The notes below the pieces were generated by a model. The model saw nothing but the letters and a program-made list of their open reading frames with translations, was not told the origin of the DNA and did no database searches. Of a stretch of 36,918 bases of DNA, positions 23,534 to 30,914 are shown one piece after another; positions within the stretch are counted from its first letter, which is position 1; each line of letters begins with the position of its first letter. The stretch comes from Lachnospiraceae bacterium (lineage in GTDB: Bacteria > Bacillota > Clostridia > Lachnospirales > Lachnospiraceae), in the NCBI GenBank assembly GCA_024691065.1, contig JAILOA010000153.1, positions 1-36,918 on the forward strand. Reading direction: 5' to 3'. Both the position numbers and the translations under genes were made by a program.

Positions 23534-24403
23534 CTATTCTGAAATTATTAAATCAAGCTCCTTACCATGTACGAAAAATGGAATCTTATAAACATTTCCG
23601 TTTACTTCACCGCTTTCTAATTCCATCTCAGGTGGTAACATATCCACGGAAATTCCCTTTTCATACTCGTCTCTGGCAAAAAGTCCATTATTCATATTCA
23701 AAAATTCACATACTGCATCTAATGTATCCATATCGACCTCACCCATCTCTTCCTTGAGCATGGCCTCTGCAATATCAGTAAGCGCTCCGTCATCTCCGGC
23801 AAACATAGTATTGAATGACTTATCTCCGATAAATCCCTGCAACGCTTTATATTTATATGTGTAATTATCTACCTTCACAGGAACATCGATTCTCACATTG
23901 GCATCAACGAAACGAACAAGAAATCTTGCAGTCAATGCAACGTACTCTTTGTAAAACTGTGATAAATCAGACTTATTCAGAAAAACCTGAACCTCTCTGT
24001 CAATATCACCACTCTTAATTGCTTCTACATCTTCCTGACTTAATTCCTTATCAATAGCATAGGTCCCAAGTATCTTCTGTATCTCATCATTATCCAGCAA
24101 ATCTGCTTCCGTAACTGCCTGTACAAATAATAGATAACCATCTCCCTGCTGCTTTAAAAGCAATGATAACTGTCCTTCGGACAAATATCCTTTTTCTATA
24201 GCTATATCACCGAATCTTCTGTCCTCTTTCTGCTGAATCTTATTTACCTCATTTGCCTGCTCCTGAGTCATAAAATTGAGCTCTGTTGCAAGTAAACCAA
24301 GCTTTACCTTGGACTTACGACATTTATCAATCACCTCTGCACTCTGCTCTTTAGAGAGTAACCCTTTTTCCTCAAGATAATTACAAAAATACACTCCGAA
24401 CAT
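23534..24403 (-). CDS. MshEN-like repeat domain fused to a CheX-type phosphatase domain
   Basis: A 289-residue soluble protein. The N-terminus has three 24-residue motifs separated by 5-residue spacers (about 5-28, 34-57, 63-86). The third, starting RFGDIAIEKGYLSEGQLSLL, and the second, starting KLGLLATELNFMTQEQ, fit the MshEN c-di-GMP-binding pattern (R/K-L-G, then G at position 10 and Q at 24); the first lacks RLG, and the second has N at position 10. The C-terminal half (about 145-289) resembles CheX, with the catalytic ExxN as E233 and N236 in VCEFLNMNNG after an AEAMLKEEMGEVD segment. CheX dephosphorylates CheY-P; the cheY gene lies next. AGGAGG precedes the ATG. The c-di-GMP link is inference from motif spacing. 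Confidence 0.75.
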   Translation of the reverse strand: MFGVYFCNYLEEKGLLSKEQSAEVIDKCRKSKVKLGLLATELNFMTQEQANEVNKIQQKEDRRFGDIAIEKGYLSEGQLSLLLKQQGDGYLLFVQAVTEADLLDNDEIQKILGTYAIDKELSQEDVEAIKSGDIDREVQVFLNKSDLSQFYKEYVALTARFLVRFVDANVRIDVPVKVDNYTYKYKALQGFIGDKSFNTMFAGDDGALTDIAEAMLKEEMGEVDMDTLDAVCEFLNMNNGLFARDEYEKGISVDMLPPEMELESGEVNGNVYKIPFFVHGKELDLIISE

Positions 24404-24518
24404 ATCAATTTCCTCCTAACTATATAAATAACAGTTCTTAATATAGCTAAGCATTTATAAACTACCCCAATCCAAATACATAGCATTAATTTTCACGACC
24501 TGAAAAGAACATATTTAT

Positions 24519-24546
24519 ATTTTACCATATTTTAGCCTAAAATCAA
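24519..24546 (-). promoter_or_regulatory. Candidate promoter for the CheX-fusion/cheY pair
   Basis: On the minus strand TTGATT and TAAAAT are 16 bp apart, giving a leader of about 110 bases. It resembles a housekeeping rather than a motility-sigma promoter. Confidence 0.5.
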
Positions 24547-24593
24547 GCCCAAATATTACAGTAAGTCTGTAAATTACAGAGTTTTGATATTAT

Positions 24594-24694
24594 AAAAGCC
24601 TTATTTTAAGCGCAATTGCTATGAGTTAACTTTAATTTAAAAATTATCATATCTTCAAAAAAGGCCTTATTTTAAGCATAATTGTAGGAGTTAA
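24594..24694. repeat. Diverged direct repeat, two copies 66 bp apart
   Basis: GCCTTATTTTAAGC followed by AATTG and GAGTTAA occurs at 24598-24629 and 24664-24694. The sequence between copies is AT-rich and unrelated. Confidence 0.7.
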
Positions 24695-24805
24695 ATATAC
24701 AAAATTTCAATTGTATTTAATAAAATTTAATCCCGGCTGTTCGCATATTTAATGCTAAAGTACTTATATTGTATTGCAAAAAAATACCGAGGCTTATCAC
24801 AGATT

Positions 24806-24848
24806 AGAAAAAAGCCTTGGTCTAAGCTTTTACGCTTGTGACCAAGGC
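24806..24848 (-). terminator. Strong terminator at the end of the spc operon, after infA
   Basis: GCCTTGGTC (24814-24822) pairs perfectly with GACCAAGGC (24840-24848), with a further AAGC/GCTT inside; on the minus strand TTTTTTC follows. It lies within 15 bp of the infA stop codon. Confidence 0.92.
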
Positions 24849-24859
24849 CTTGTATTGTA

Positions 24860-25078
24860 TTATTTATCTCTCCAGATAATTCTACCCTTTGTTAAATCAT
24901 ACGGTGACATTTCGATTGTTACCTTATCACCCGGTAAGATTCTAATGTAGTTTTTTCTTAATTTTCCGCTAATGTGAGAAAGTACCTTATGTCCGTTTTC
25001 AAGCTCTACCTGAAACATTGCATTAGGTAATTTTTCAACTACAACACCTTCAATTTCAATAACATCTTCCTTTGACAT
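24860..25078 (-). CDS. infA: Translation initiation factor IF-1
   Basis: A 72-residue protein covering the full single OB-fold (S1-like) domain of IF-1, which binds the 30S A site and assists IF-2 and IF-3. MSKEDVIEIEG at the start and PYDLTKGRIIWRDK at the end match the family closely. AGGAGG lies just before the ATG. It is the last gene of the ribosomal operon here, followed directly by a strong terminator, whereas in most Firmicutes rpmJ, rpsM, rpsK, rpoA and rplQ come next. Confidence 0.97.
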   Translation of the reverse strand: MSKEDVIEIEGVVVEKLPNAMFQVELENGHKVLSHISGKLRKNYIRILPGDKVTIEMSPYDLTKGRIIWRDK

Positions 25079-25137
25079 ATCTTTCCTCCTTAAAACTATT
25101 TAAGTAACTTCTACTTCATTTAAAGCGAACCTTCCCG

Positions 25138-25208
25138 GTCTGCTTTGCCGACATTTCCTGTCCGCATTAAATATATTGCTTTGCTTTCTAATTGCATCAT
25201 CCGCGGAT
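25138..25208. repeat. Dispersed hairpin element, copy 2
   Basis: It aligns over its length with 22795-22868: GTCTGC-TTTGCCGAC at the left, TCCGCATTAAATATATTGCT in the middle and CTAATTGCATCATCCGCGGA at the right. It lies between map and infA inside the ribosomal operon. Confidence 0.6.
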
Positions 25209-25234
25209 TGTTTTATATATTATAATACCTTGTA

Positions 25235-25996
25235 TTACATACTCTGTCCTACGGTTAAAATCTCAGGTTCGTCTTCTGTTATAAGAATTGTATTTTCATG
25301 ATGACAGGTATAAGATTCATCTACAGTAACAGCTGTCCAATCATCATCCAATACCCATACGGCATAATCGCCCATACTGGTCATAGGCTCAACACAAATC
25401 GTCATACCGGGTCTAAGCTTCATACCTCTTCCGATTGGCTTAAAATTCGGAATCTCAGGATCCTCATGCATATCTTTTCCGATTCCGTGACCTACGTATT
25501 CACGAATAATGCCATATCCAAAGCTTTCTACATAATCCTGCACAGCCTTACTGATTTCAAATAAATGATTTCCGGCATGTGCAAATTTTATACCTTCATA
25601 AAATGCCTGCTTCGTGACATCCATAAATTTCTTTGTTTCATCGCTAACCTTACCGATTGGCCATGTTCTGGCAGCATCCGCCATATAGCCATCCAATGAA
25701 AGTACAGTATCAAGCGTTAATATATCGCCTTCCTTCAGAACAATTTTCTTGCTTGGAATTCCGTGAACGACACATTCATTTACCGATGTACAAAAGGCTG
25801 CCGGAAAACCTCCATAGCCTTTGCATTCCGGAATACATCCTGCATCTCTTATGAGCTTCTCTCCGTAAGCATCAACTTCAAATGTAGTCATACCGGGCTT
25901 GATGAAATCACCGATTTTATCATGTATTTCACCAAGAATTTTTCCGGCTTCACGCATCTTTTCAATTTCTTTTTGGGTCTTAATTGTAACTGCCAT
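25235..25996 (-). CDS. map: Methionine aminopeptidase, type I
   Basis: This dinuclear metal enzyme removes the initiator methionine from new proteins. The metal ligands D96, D107, H170, E203 and E234 and the substrate-contacting H78 (VVHGIP) are all in place. The segment around E234 reads HHENTILIT rather than the common FEHTI; the glutamate is kept. At 253 residues it has the plain type I length without an N-terminal zinc-finger extension. AAGGAG lies 11 bases before the ATG, slightly long. The position after adk and before infA is the standard spc-operon order, though the gap to adk is unusually long (423 bp). Confidence 0.95.
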   Translation of the reverse strand: MAVTIKTQKEIEKMREAGKILGEIHDKIGDFIKPGMTTFEVDAYGEKLIRDAGCIPECKGYGGFPAAFCTSVNECVVHGIPSKKIVLKEGDILTLDTVLSLDGYMADAARTWPIGKVSDETKKFMDVTKQAFYEGIKFAHAGNHLFEISKAVQDYVESFGYGIIREYVGHGIGKDMHEDPEIPNFKPIGRGMKLRPGMTICVEPMTSMGDYAVWVLDDDWTAVTVDESYTCHHENTILITEDEPEILTVGQSM

Positions 25997-26419
25997 ATTT
26001 GTAAAATCTCCTTATTCCGGTCATTACCGGCAAATATAATTACCCTTCTGCTTACGTATAATTTTAAAAGCTAAAACATAGTTGCACAAAACAGAAAATC
26101 TTTACTTCGCTTCGTATTATGACTATGAACCCTGAAACATTTTATCTTCTGCATTCAAATATATGTTTCCTCTTTTAAAATTATCCGCCGGCAGATTAAA
26201 AATTAAGCAATGTAAACAGTTTGTATTTAACACTTCTTACATCTTGTATTTTTCGCTGTCAGTACCTGTAATTTTAAAAGCACCGCCGGTGGTTTAAACA
26301 GGTTAAACCACCGTAAAGTGCGTATTATATTGTACTTTTCCAAGACTAAGCCATATTAAATCCGGGGAAGCACTCCGGTTAAATTTATAACCTCCCTCTC
26401 CCCTTACTAAGGCTAAGCT
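25997..26419. other. 423-bp gap between adk and map
   Basis: No coding frame is convincing. It holds the strong hairpin at 26280-26321 next to adk, two separate TAATTTTAAAAGC stretches (near 26059 and 26269), and otherwise AT-rich sequence. A gap this long inside an spc operon suggests a separate promoter for map-infA, but I could not pick one with confidence. Confidence 0.5.
26280..26321 (-). terminator. Probable terminator or attenuator after adk
   Basis: CGGTGGTTTAA (26287-26297) pairs perfectly with TTAAACCACCG (26303-26313) around a 5-base loop; an outer GCAC/GTGC stem extends it. On the minus strand TTTTAAAATT follows the outer stem. The T-run is short, so partial read-through is likely. 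Confidence 0.6.
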
Positions 26420-27070
26420 TTACTCAAACTTTGTAAGAGCAGTTACAATATCCTGCCAGCAAGGCTCTAAGCCCTTCTTGCCATCGATTGTTACAACGAT
26501 ACCCTGTGCCTCATAATGTGGTACAAGTGGAGCTGTTTCCTTATCATAAACCTCTAATCTATTCTTAAATGTCTCGATATTGTCATCTTTTCTCTGAATA
26601 AGCTCAGAACCACACTCGTCACAGATACCCTGTACCTTTGGTGGCATATTGGTTGTATGATATCCGGCACCACACTTAGGACAAACTCTACGTCCTTCCA
26701 TTCTCTGAACTAAATACTCATTTGAAAGATTCATGAAAATTGCAACATCAATCTTCTCACCGGCATCCTTCAAAGCTTTATCAAATATATCTGCCTGTGG
26801 AAGTGTACGTGGGAAACCATCAAGTACATAACCGTTTGCACAGTCAGCCTGATGAATTCTATCAAGTACGAGATCACATACAAACTCATCCGGTACGAGC
26901 TCACCCTTATCCATATATGCCTTTGCCTGCTTACCTAATTCTGTACCATTTTTAATGTTCTCGCGGAAAATATCACCTGTTGAAATATGCGGAATGTTAT
27001 ACTTCTCTGTGATTCTTTCGGCCTGTGTTCCTTTACCTGAGCCCGGAGCTCCTAACATGATTACGTTCAT
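26420..27070 (-). CDS. adk: Adenylate kinase
   Basis: This cytoplasmic enzyme interconverts ATP plus AMP with two ADP. The 216-residue protein opens with the P-loop GAPGSGKGT (K13), has the DGFPRT segment (84-89) and a long-type LID domain with four zinc-ligand cysteines (C130, C133, C150, C153), as in other Gram-positive adenylate kinases. ATG 27070 is preceded by AAAGGGG; the frame extends 27 codons further upstream, but this extension has no ribosome binding site and is not part of the family. It follows secY as usual, but across a gap with a terminator-like hairpin and a 68-bp repeat. Confidence 0.97.
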   Translation of the reverse strand: MNVIMLGAPGSGKGTQAERITEKYNIPHISTGDIFRENIKNGTELGKQAKAYMDKGELVPDEFVCDLVLDRIHQADCANGYVLDGFPRTLPQADIFDKALKDAGEKIDVAIFMNLSNEYLVQRMEGRRVCPKCGAGYHTTNMPPKVQGICDECGSELIQRKDDNIETFKNRLEVYDKETAPLVPHYEAQGIVVTIDGKKGLEPCWQDIVTALTKFE

Positions 27071-27249
27071 TGTAATACCCCTTTCGTTTTCTTCGAATTT
27101 TAGTTTTTTTATATTCCTCAATAATAATTGACTGTATTTTTTACAGCACAATTTTTATAATAACTTATAACCTTTCAATTTGCAAGCATTTTGTCTGATA
27201 TTTGTATCAAATTAATATCTATATTATTTTAAATACCACCGGTATCATA

Positions 27250-27420
27250 TACTTTCATATACCGGCAGCGAAAGCTACTCATTTACCCGTTTAATCCATA
27301 AGCAAAAACTGCACATTTGCTTTCATAAACCGGTAACGAAGACTACTCATTTACCCGTTTAATCAATAAACAAAAACTACACATATACTTTCATAAACCG
27401 CCTATGCATGCCGCTCATTT
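27250..27420. repeat. 68-bp tandem repeat between secY and adk
   Basis: CTTTCATA-ACCG starts at 27252, 27320 and 27388, a 68-bp period over about 2.5 copies. Shared blocks include CTACTCATTTACCCGTTTAATC and CAAAAACT-CACAT; the last copy has diverged. Confidence 0.88.
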
Positions 27421-27450
27421 CCTTAAAATATCTAAATACTTACATAAAAT

Positions 27451-27488
27451 CAAAAAAGCCACAGCGTTCCAAACGGTCCGCCATGGCT
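27451..27488 (-). terminator. Terminator-like hairpin after secY
   Basis: On the minus strand AGCCATGGCG pairs imperfectly with CGCTGTGGCT, followed by TTTTTTG. It implies that at least part of the transcription stops before adk. Confidence 0.65.
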
Positions 27489-27509
27489 CTCAAATTATAT
27501 TTAAGTAAA

Positions 27510-28838
27510 TTAAAATGTCTTATATTTAGTTACAACAAGCCTTGAATCTATCTGCTTAAGTGTTTCCAAAATAACACCGACTACGATGATAAGTGATGTA
27601 CCACCGAATGAAACATCAGCGCCAAAGGCACCTGAGAAGAAGATTGGTACAAATGCTACGAAGCAGAGTCCGATAGCACCAATCATAATGATGTTATTAA
27701 GTACATTTGTAAGATAATCCTGGGTTGGTTTACCAGGTCTGATACCCGGTACAAATCCACCGCTCTTCTTCATGTTAGAAGCAATTTCCTGTGGATTAAA
27801 TGTAATTGCAGTGTAGAAATATGCGAAAAATACTACAAGAAGCATATAAACTACGAGACCGATTGTATAAAAAATATGTGAAGGATTACACCAGTTATTC
27901 TGGTTGAGAATCGCCAAAATCTTCTCTCCGACACTTGCACTCTTTGCAGTTGAACCTGTTACACCGGCAAAGCTGGCGATAACGATAGGCATCTGGAAAA
28001 GAGAACCTGCGAAGATGATTGGGATAACACCTGCGGTATTAATCTTAAGCGGAATATGTGATGACTGTCCGCCAACTAATCTTCTACCAATTGTCTTGCT
28101 TGAATACTGAACATTAATTCTTCTCTCACCATCCTGAAGATAGATGATAAATACTACCATTCCAACGATGATTACAACGATTAAAATTGCACCAACGATT
28201 GCGTTTGTCATATTGCTTGCGCCTGTAACAAACTTCTCGATGAGAGTCTGAATATCGGTTGGCATTCTTGAAACGATATTGTACAAAAGTACGATTGAGA
28301 TACCGTTTCCGATACCATGCTCGGTAATCTGCTCACCAAGCCACATAAGATACGATGCTCCGGCTGTAAGTGCTACTATAATAACAGCTACAGAAGTAAA
28401 TGTAACTCCTTCTGTTAAGTAACCCTGACGACCAAAACCAATTCCCATAGCAGCACTTTCCATAACTGCAAGGATAATTGTTAAATATCTTGTATATTCC
28501 GCAAGTTTCTTTCTACCTTCTTCACCTTCCTTATGTAATTCCTCAAGGCGTGGAATTGCAATTGTTAAAAGCTGAATAATAATGGAAGATGTAATATAAG
28601 GCGTAATATTTAATGCGAATATAGACATTTGTGAGAATGAACCACCTGTTAACTGGTTAAAGAAGTCAAGAGAGGAGTTCGTCTCAAAGAAGTCCTGAAT
28701 GACTGTTGAATCAACGCCCGGAAGTGGTAACTGACAGCCAATACGAACCACTACAAGTACTGCGAGAGTATAGAGAATTCTCTTTCTTAAATCTTTATTC
28801 ATCCATACACTACGTAATTTTTCTGCTACACTGTTCAA
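27510..28838 (-). CDS. secY: Protein translocase subunit SecY
   Basis: The central channel subunit of the Sec translocon, 442 residues with ten transmembrane helices. Recognisable parts are the DLRKRILYTL entry, the plug-region segment after LPLPGVDS, the GIGNGISI loop and the C-terminal ESRLVVTKY-like end. The start is a TTG one base after the rplO stop codon, with GAGGTGAT inside the rplO end correctly spaced for it; the next ATG (codon 13) has no such site and would shorten the conserved N-terminus. The overlap points to translational coupling with rplO. Confidence 0.96.
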   Translation of the reverse strand: MNSVAEKLRSVWMNKDLRKRILYTLAVLVVVRIGCQLPLPGVDSTVIQDFFETNSSLDFFNQLTGGSFSQMSIFALNITPYITSSIIIQLLTIAIPRLEELHKEGEEGRKKLAEYTRYLTIILAVMESAAMGIGFGRQGYLTEGVTFTSVAVIIVALTAGASYLMWLGEQITEHGIGNGISIVLLYNIVSRMPTDIQTLIEKFVTGASNMTNAIVGAILIVVIIVGMVVFIIYLQDGERRINVQYSSKTIGRRLVGGQSSHIPLKINTAGVIPIIFAGSLFQMPIVIASFAGVTGSTAKSASVGEKILAILNQNNWCNPSHIFYTIGLVVYMLLVVFFAYFYTAITFNPQEIASNMKKSGGFVPGIRPGKPTQDYLTNVLNNIIMIGAIGLCFVAFVPIFFSGAFGADVSFGGTSLIIVVGVILETLKQIDSRLVVTKYKTF

Positions 28839-28839
28839 A

Positions 28840-29280
28840 TTAGATCACCTCGGCTTTTCCACCTAAAGCTTCAATCTTTTCCTTGGCACTTGCACTGAAT
28901 GCATTTACCTTAACGTCGAGCTTTTTGGTTAATTCTCCGTTTCCAAGAATCTTAACTCCGTCATTAACTTTCTTAATAATGCCGGCTTCAAGAAGACTGT
29001 CAACAGTTACAGTTGCTCCGTTATCAAATACTTCAAGCTTGTCAAGGTTTACAATAGTAATAACCTTTGAATTGATATTGGTGAAACCTCTCTTAGGAAT
29101 ACGTCTGTAAAGAGGCATCTGACCACCTTCAAAGCCCGGACGTGGTGCACCTGAACGTGCCTTCTGTCCCTTGTGACCCTTACCTGCAGTTTTTCCGTTT
29201 CCTGATCCATGTCCACGACCACGTCTGAAGTCATTTCTTGTCTTTGAACCTGCAGCCGGTCTTAATTCTGATAAATTCAT
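28840..29280 (-). CDS. rplO: 50S ribosomal protein L15
   Basis: A 146-residue protein with the typical MNLSELRPAAGS start, the Gly/Lys/Arg-rich stretch GRGHGSGNGKTAGKGHKGQK that threads into 23S rRNA, and a folded C-terminal domain. GGAGG precedes ATG 29280; the four upstream in-frame codons contain that site and are not translated. The end of the gene carries the ribosome binding site of secY. Confidence 0.97.
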   Translation of the reverse strand: MNLSELRPAAGSKTRNDFRRGRGHGSGNGKTAGKGHKGQKARSGAPRPGFEGGQMPLYRRIPKRGFTNINSKVITIVNLDKLEVFDNGATVTVDSLLEAGIIKKVNDGVKILGNGELTKKLDVKVNAFSASAKEKIEALGGKAEVI

Positions 29281-29385
29281 AATTTCCTCCATTCACTAAC
29301 GGGAATATTCCATCAGCCGCTTCATACATTTTCACCGAAATGCAGAATTACCGGCCTTAATAAACCCTCGCTACTTAATAAAATG

Positions 29386-29428
29386 TAATATTTCACAGTC
29401 GTACTAAAAACACAACCGTGAAATATTA
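29386..29428. promoter_or_regulatory. Hairpin between rpmD and rplO
   Basis: TAATATTTCAC (29386-29396) and GTGAAATATTA (29418-29428) are perfectly complementary around a 21-base loop. No T-run follows on the minus strand. It occupies the 199-bp gap, which is long for this operon. Confidence 0.6.
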
Positions 29429-29479
29429 TATTATATCTTTATTATTTTGTCTACTTAAAACTTTGTTACAAAACCTTAA

Positions 29480-29662
29480 TTAGATTTCCTCTACCTTTAC
29501 AAGGTGTTTTACATGCCAAAGCATTCCTCTTACAGCTTCGTTATCCGGAAGCTCGTTTGTACTGTTAAGCTTGTTTAAACCAAGAGCTTCAATAGTTGCA
29601 CGATGCTTAGGAATAGCACCAATGGTAGATTTTACTAAGGTTACTTTTAATTTATCTGCCAT
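29480..29662 (-). CDS. rpmD: 50S ribosomal protein L30
   Basis: A 60-residue protein with the family start KLKVTLVKSTIGAIPKHRAT and the conserved central GLNKLNST segment. The length is normal for bacterial L30. AGAGGAT precedes the ATG. It sits in its usual place between rpsE and rplO, but with 160-200 bp gaps on both sides. Confidence 0.96.
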   Translation of the reverse strand: MADKLKVTLVKSTIGAIPKHRATIEALGLNKLNSTNELPDNEAVRGMLWHVKHLVKVEEI

Positions 29663-29823
29663 GATATCCTCTCATTCTGAAGCAAAAATGCCTCATCAAT
29701 ATGATTATACATCTGAGTAAAAACTCATTTACATTTCATTGCAATAGCTTGTTATTTCTTCAAGCTTATATATGATGCAGGGGCATTACTTTAGCCCCAC
29801 ACACCTATATTTAAAAGCTTTAA
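29663..29823. other. Hairpin-bearing gap between rpsE and rpmD
   Basis: The 161 bp contain GGGGC-ATTACTTTA-GCCCC (29780-29798) and a smaller GAGT-AAAA-ACTC hairpin near 29714. Neither is followed by a clear T-run on the minus strand. Confidence 0.5.
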
Positions 29824-30336
29824 TCACTGCTCTGTGAGCTCGTCAACGCTTTTTCCGCGAAGTCTTGCAATCTCTTCAGGAGTCTTAAGTGACTTTAATC
29901 CTTCGATTGTAGCAAGTACAACGTTCTGCTTATTGTTTGAACCAAGTGACTTTGTACGGATATTCTTGTAACCTGCAAGATCAAGAACCGCACGGGCAGG
30001 ACCACCTGCGATGATACCGGTACCTTCAGGAGCTCTCTTGATAAGTACAGATGCACTACCAAAGTTTCCTGTATAGTCATGAGGTACTGAACCATTCTCG
30101 TCACGAGGAACCGCAATAAGTTTCTTTGTAGCTTCTTCCTTACCCTTACGGATAGCTTCAGGAATTTCAGCTGCCTTTCCAACACCTGCTCCGATGTGAC
30201 CATTTCTGTCACCAACAACTACGAGTGCTGAAAATCTCATGTTACGTCCACCTTTAACAGTCTTTGTAACACGCTTAATATTTACAACATTATCTTCTAA
30301 CTCTAATTCGCTAGGATCAATTATTGTACGTCTCAT
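29824..30336 (-). CDS. rpsE: 30S ribosomal protein S5
   Basis: A 170-residue protein with the double-stranded RNA-binding-like N-terminal domain (RVTKTVKGGRNMRFSALVVV, about 23-42) and the C-terminal beta-alpha-beta domain with the PEGTGIIAGGPARAVLDLAG signature. S5 helps keep decoding accurate. AGGAGG precedes the ATG; the start lies 14 bases after the rplR stop. Confidence 0.97.
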   Translation of the reverse strand: MRRTIIDPSELELEDNVVNIKRVTKTVKGGRNMRFSALVVVGDRNGHIGAGVGKAAEIPEAIRKGKEEATKKLIAVPRDENGSVPHDYTGNFGSASVLIKRAPEGTGIIAGGPARAVLDLAGYKNIRTKSLGSNNKQNVVLATIEGLKSLKTPEEIARLRGKSVDELTEQ

Positions 30337-30350
30337 TGGCTTCCTCCTAA

Positions 30351-30719
30351 TTAAAATTCTAATCCGGCTTCTCTGGCTGCATCAGCCAGTGCCTTGATCT
30401 TACCTGCATAAATGAAACCGCCTCTATCAAATACAACGGTTGTGATACCCTTTGCCTTAGCTCTCTCAGCGATTACTGTTCCGAGCTTTGCTGCTGCTTC
30501 TATGTTGTTAGTCTTCTCAAGACCTTCAGCTACATCTTTCTGTACTGTAGATGCTGCAACAAGTGTATTCTGAGCCACATCATCGATAATCTGTGCATAC
30601 ATATGATTATTACTTCTGAATACAGCTAAACGTGGTCTTTCTGCCGTTCCGGAAAGGCGATTACGCACCTTGTAATGCTTTCTGGTACGGACATCTTTTC
30701 TTGATTTCTTACTAATCAT
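30351..30719 (-). CDS. rplR: 50S ribosomal protein L18
   Basis: A 122-residue 5S-rRNA-binding protein. The basic N-terminus (KKSRKDVRTRKHYKVRNRLS), the RPRLAVFRSNNHMYAQ strand and the FDRGGFIYAGKIKALADAAR end are all family-typical. AGAGGA precedes the ATG. The gap upstream to rplF is 195 bp and carries a palindromic element. Confidence 0.97.
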   Translation of the reverse strand: MISKKSRKDVRTRKHYKVRNRLSGTAERPRLAVFRSNNHMYAQIIDDVAQNTLVAASTVQKDVAEGLEKTNNIEAAAKLGTVIAERAKAKGITTVVFDRGGFIYAGKIKALADAAREAGLEF

Positions 30720-30776
30720 GTTATTGTCCTCTTTTCTTTATGTTGACGTATGTAAAAATAAAATTTTTTAGCTTTA

Positions 30777-30904
30777 ATTGCTTAGCAATTATGCTAAAAA
30801 ATTTAATTTTGAGAGAATCACCTCCGGTGATTCTCAGATCGCGGAAAGTTTCATTCCGACTTCCTTTAAATCTTTTCGCAATTATGCTAATACAATTTTA
30901 TTTT
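30777..30904. repeat. Three-hairpin element flanked by a direct repeat, between rplF and rplR
   Basis: A small ATTGC/GCAAT hairpin (30777-30789), the perfect 10-bp stem GAGAATCACC/GGTGATTCTC (30813-30835) and CGGAA/TTCCG (30842-30858) follow one another. GCAATTATGCTAA occurs at 30785-30797 and 30878-30890, and similarity continues into an AT-rich tail, so the two stronger hairpins are bracketed by a diverged direct repeat of about 26 bp. No T-run suggests termination. Confidence 0.7.
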
Positions 30905-30914
30905 AAAACAGTTA

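Larger units (their letters stand above)
24404..24859. other. 456-bp gap between infA and the CheX-fusion gene
   Basis: It contains the infA terminator, a diverged 66-bp-spaced direct repeat (24594-24694), a short CTGTAA/TTACAG hairpin near 24565-24580, and a promoter candidate for the chemotaxis pair. No coding frame for rpmJ or any other ribosomal gene is present. Confidence 0.65.
27071..27509. other. 439-bp gap between secY and adk
   Basis: It contains the secY terminator-like hairpin (27451-27488), a 68-bp tandem repeat (27250-27420) and an AT-rich adk leader. A promoter for adk is expected here, but none stands out. Confidence 0.55.

Noticed and set aside
24404..24859. Hidden rpmJ or rpsM after infA
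   Set aside because: The minus strand shows no frame with the short Cys-rich L36 pattern, and the terminator follows infA directly.
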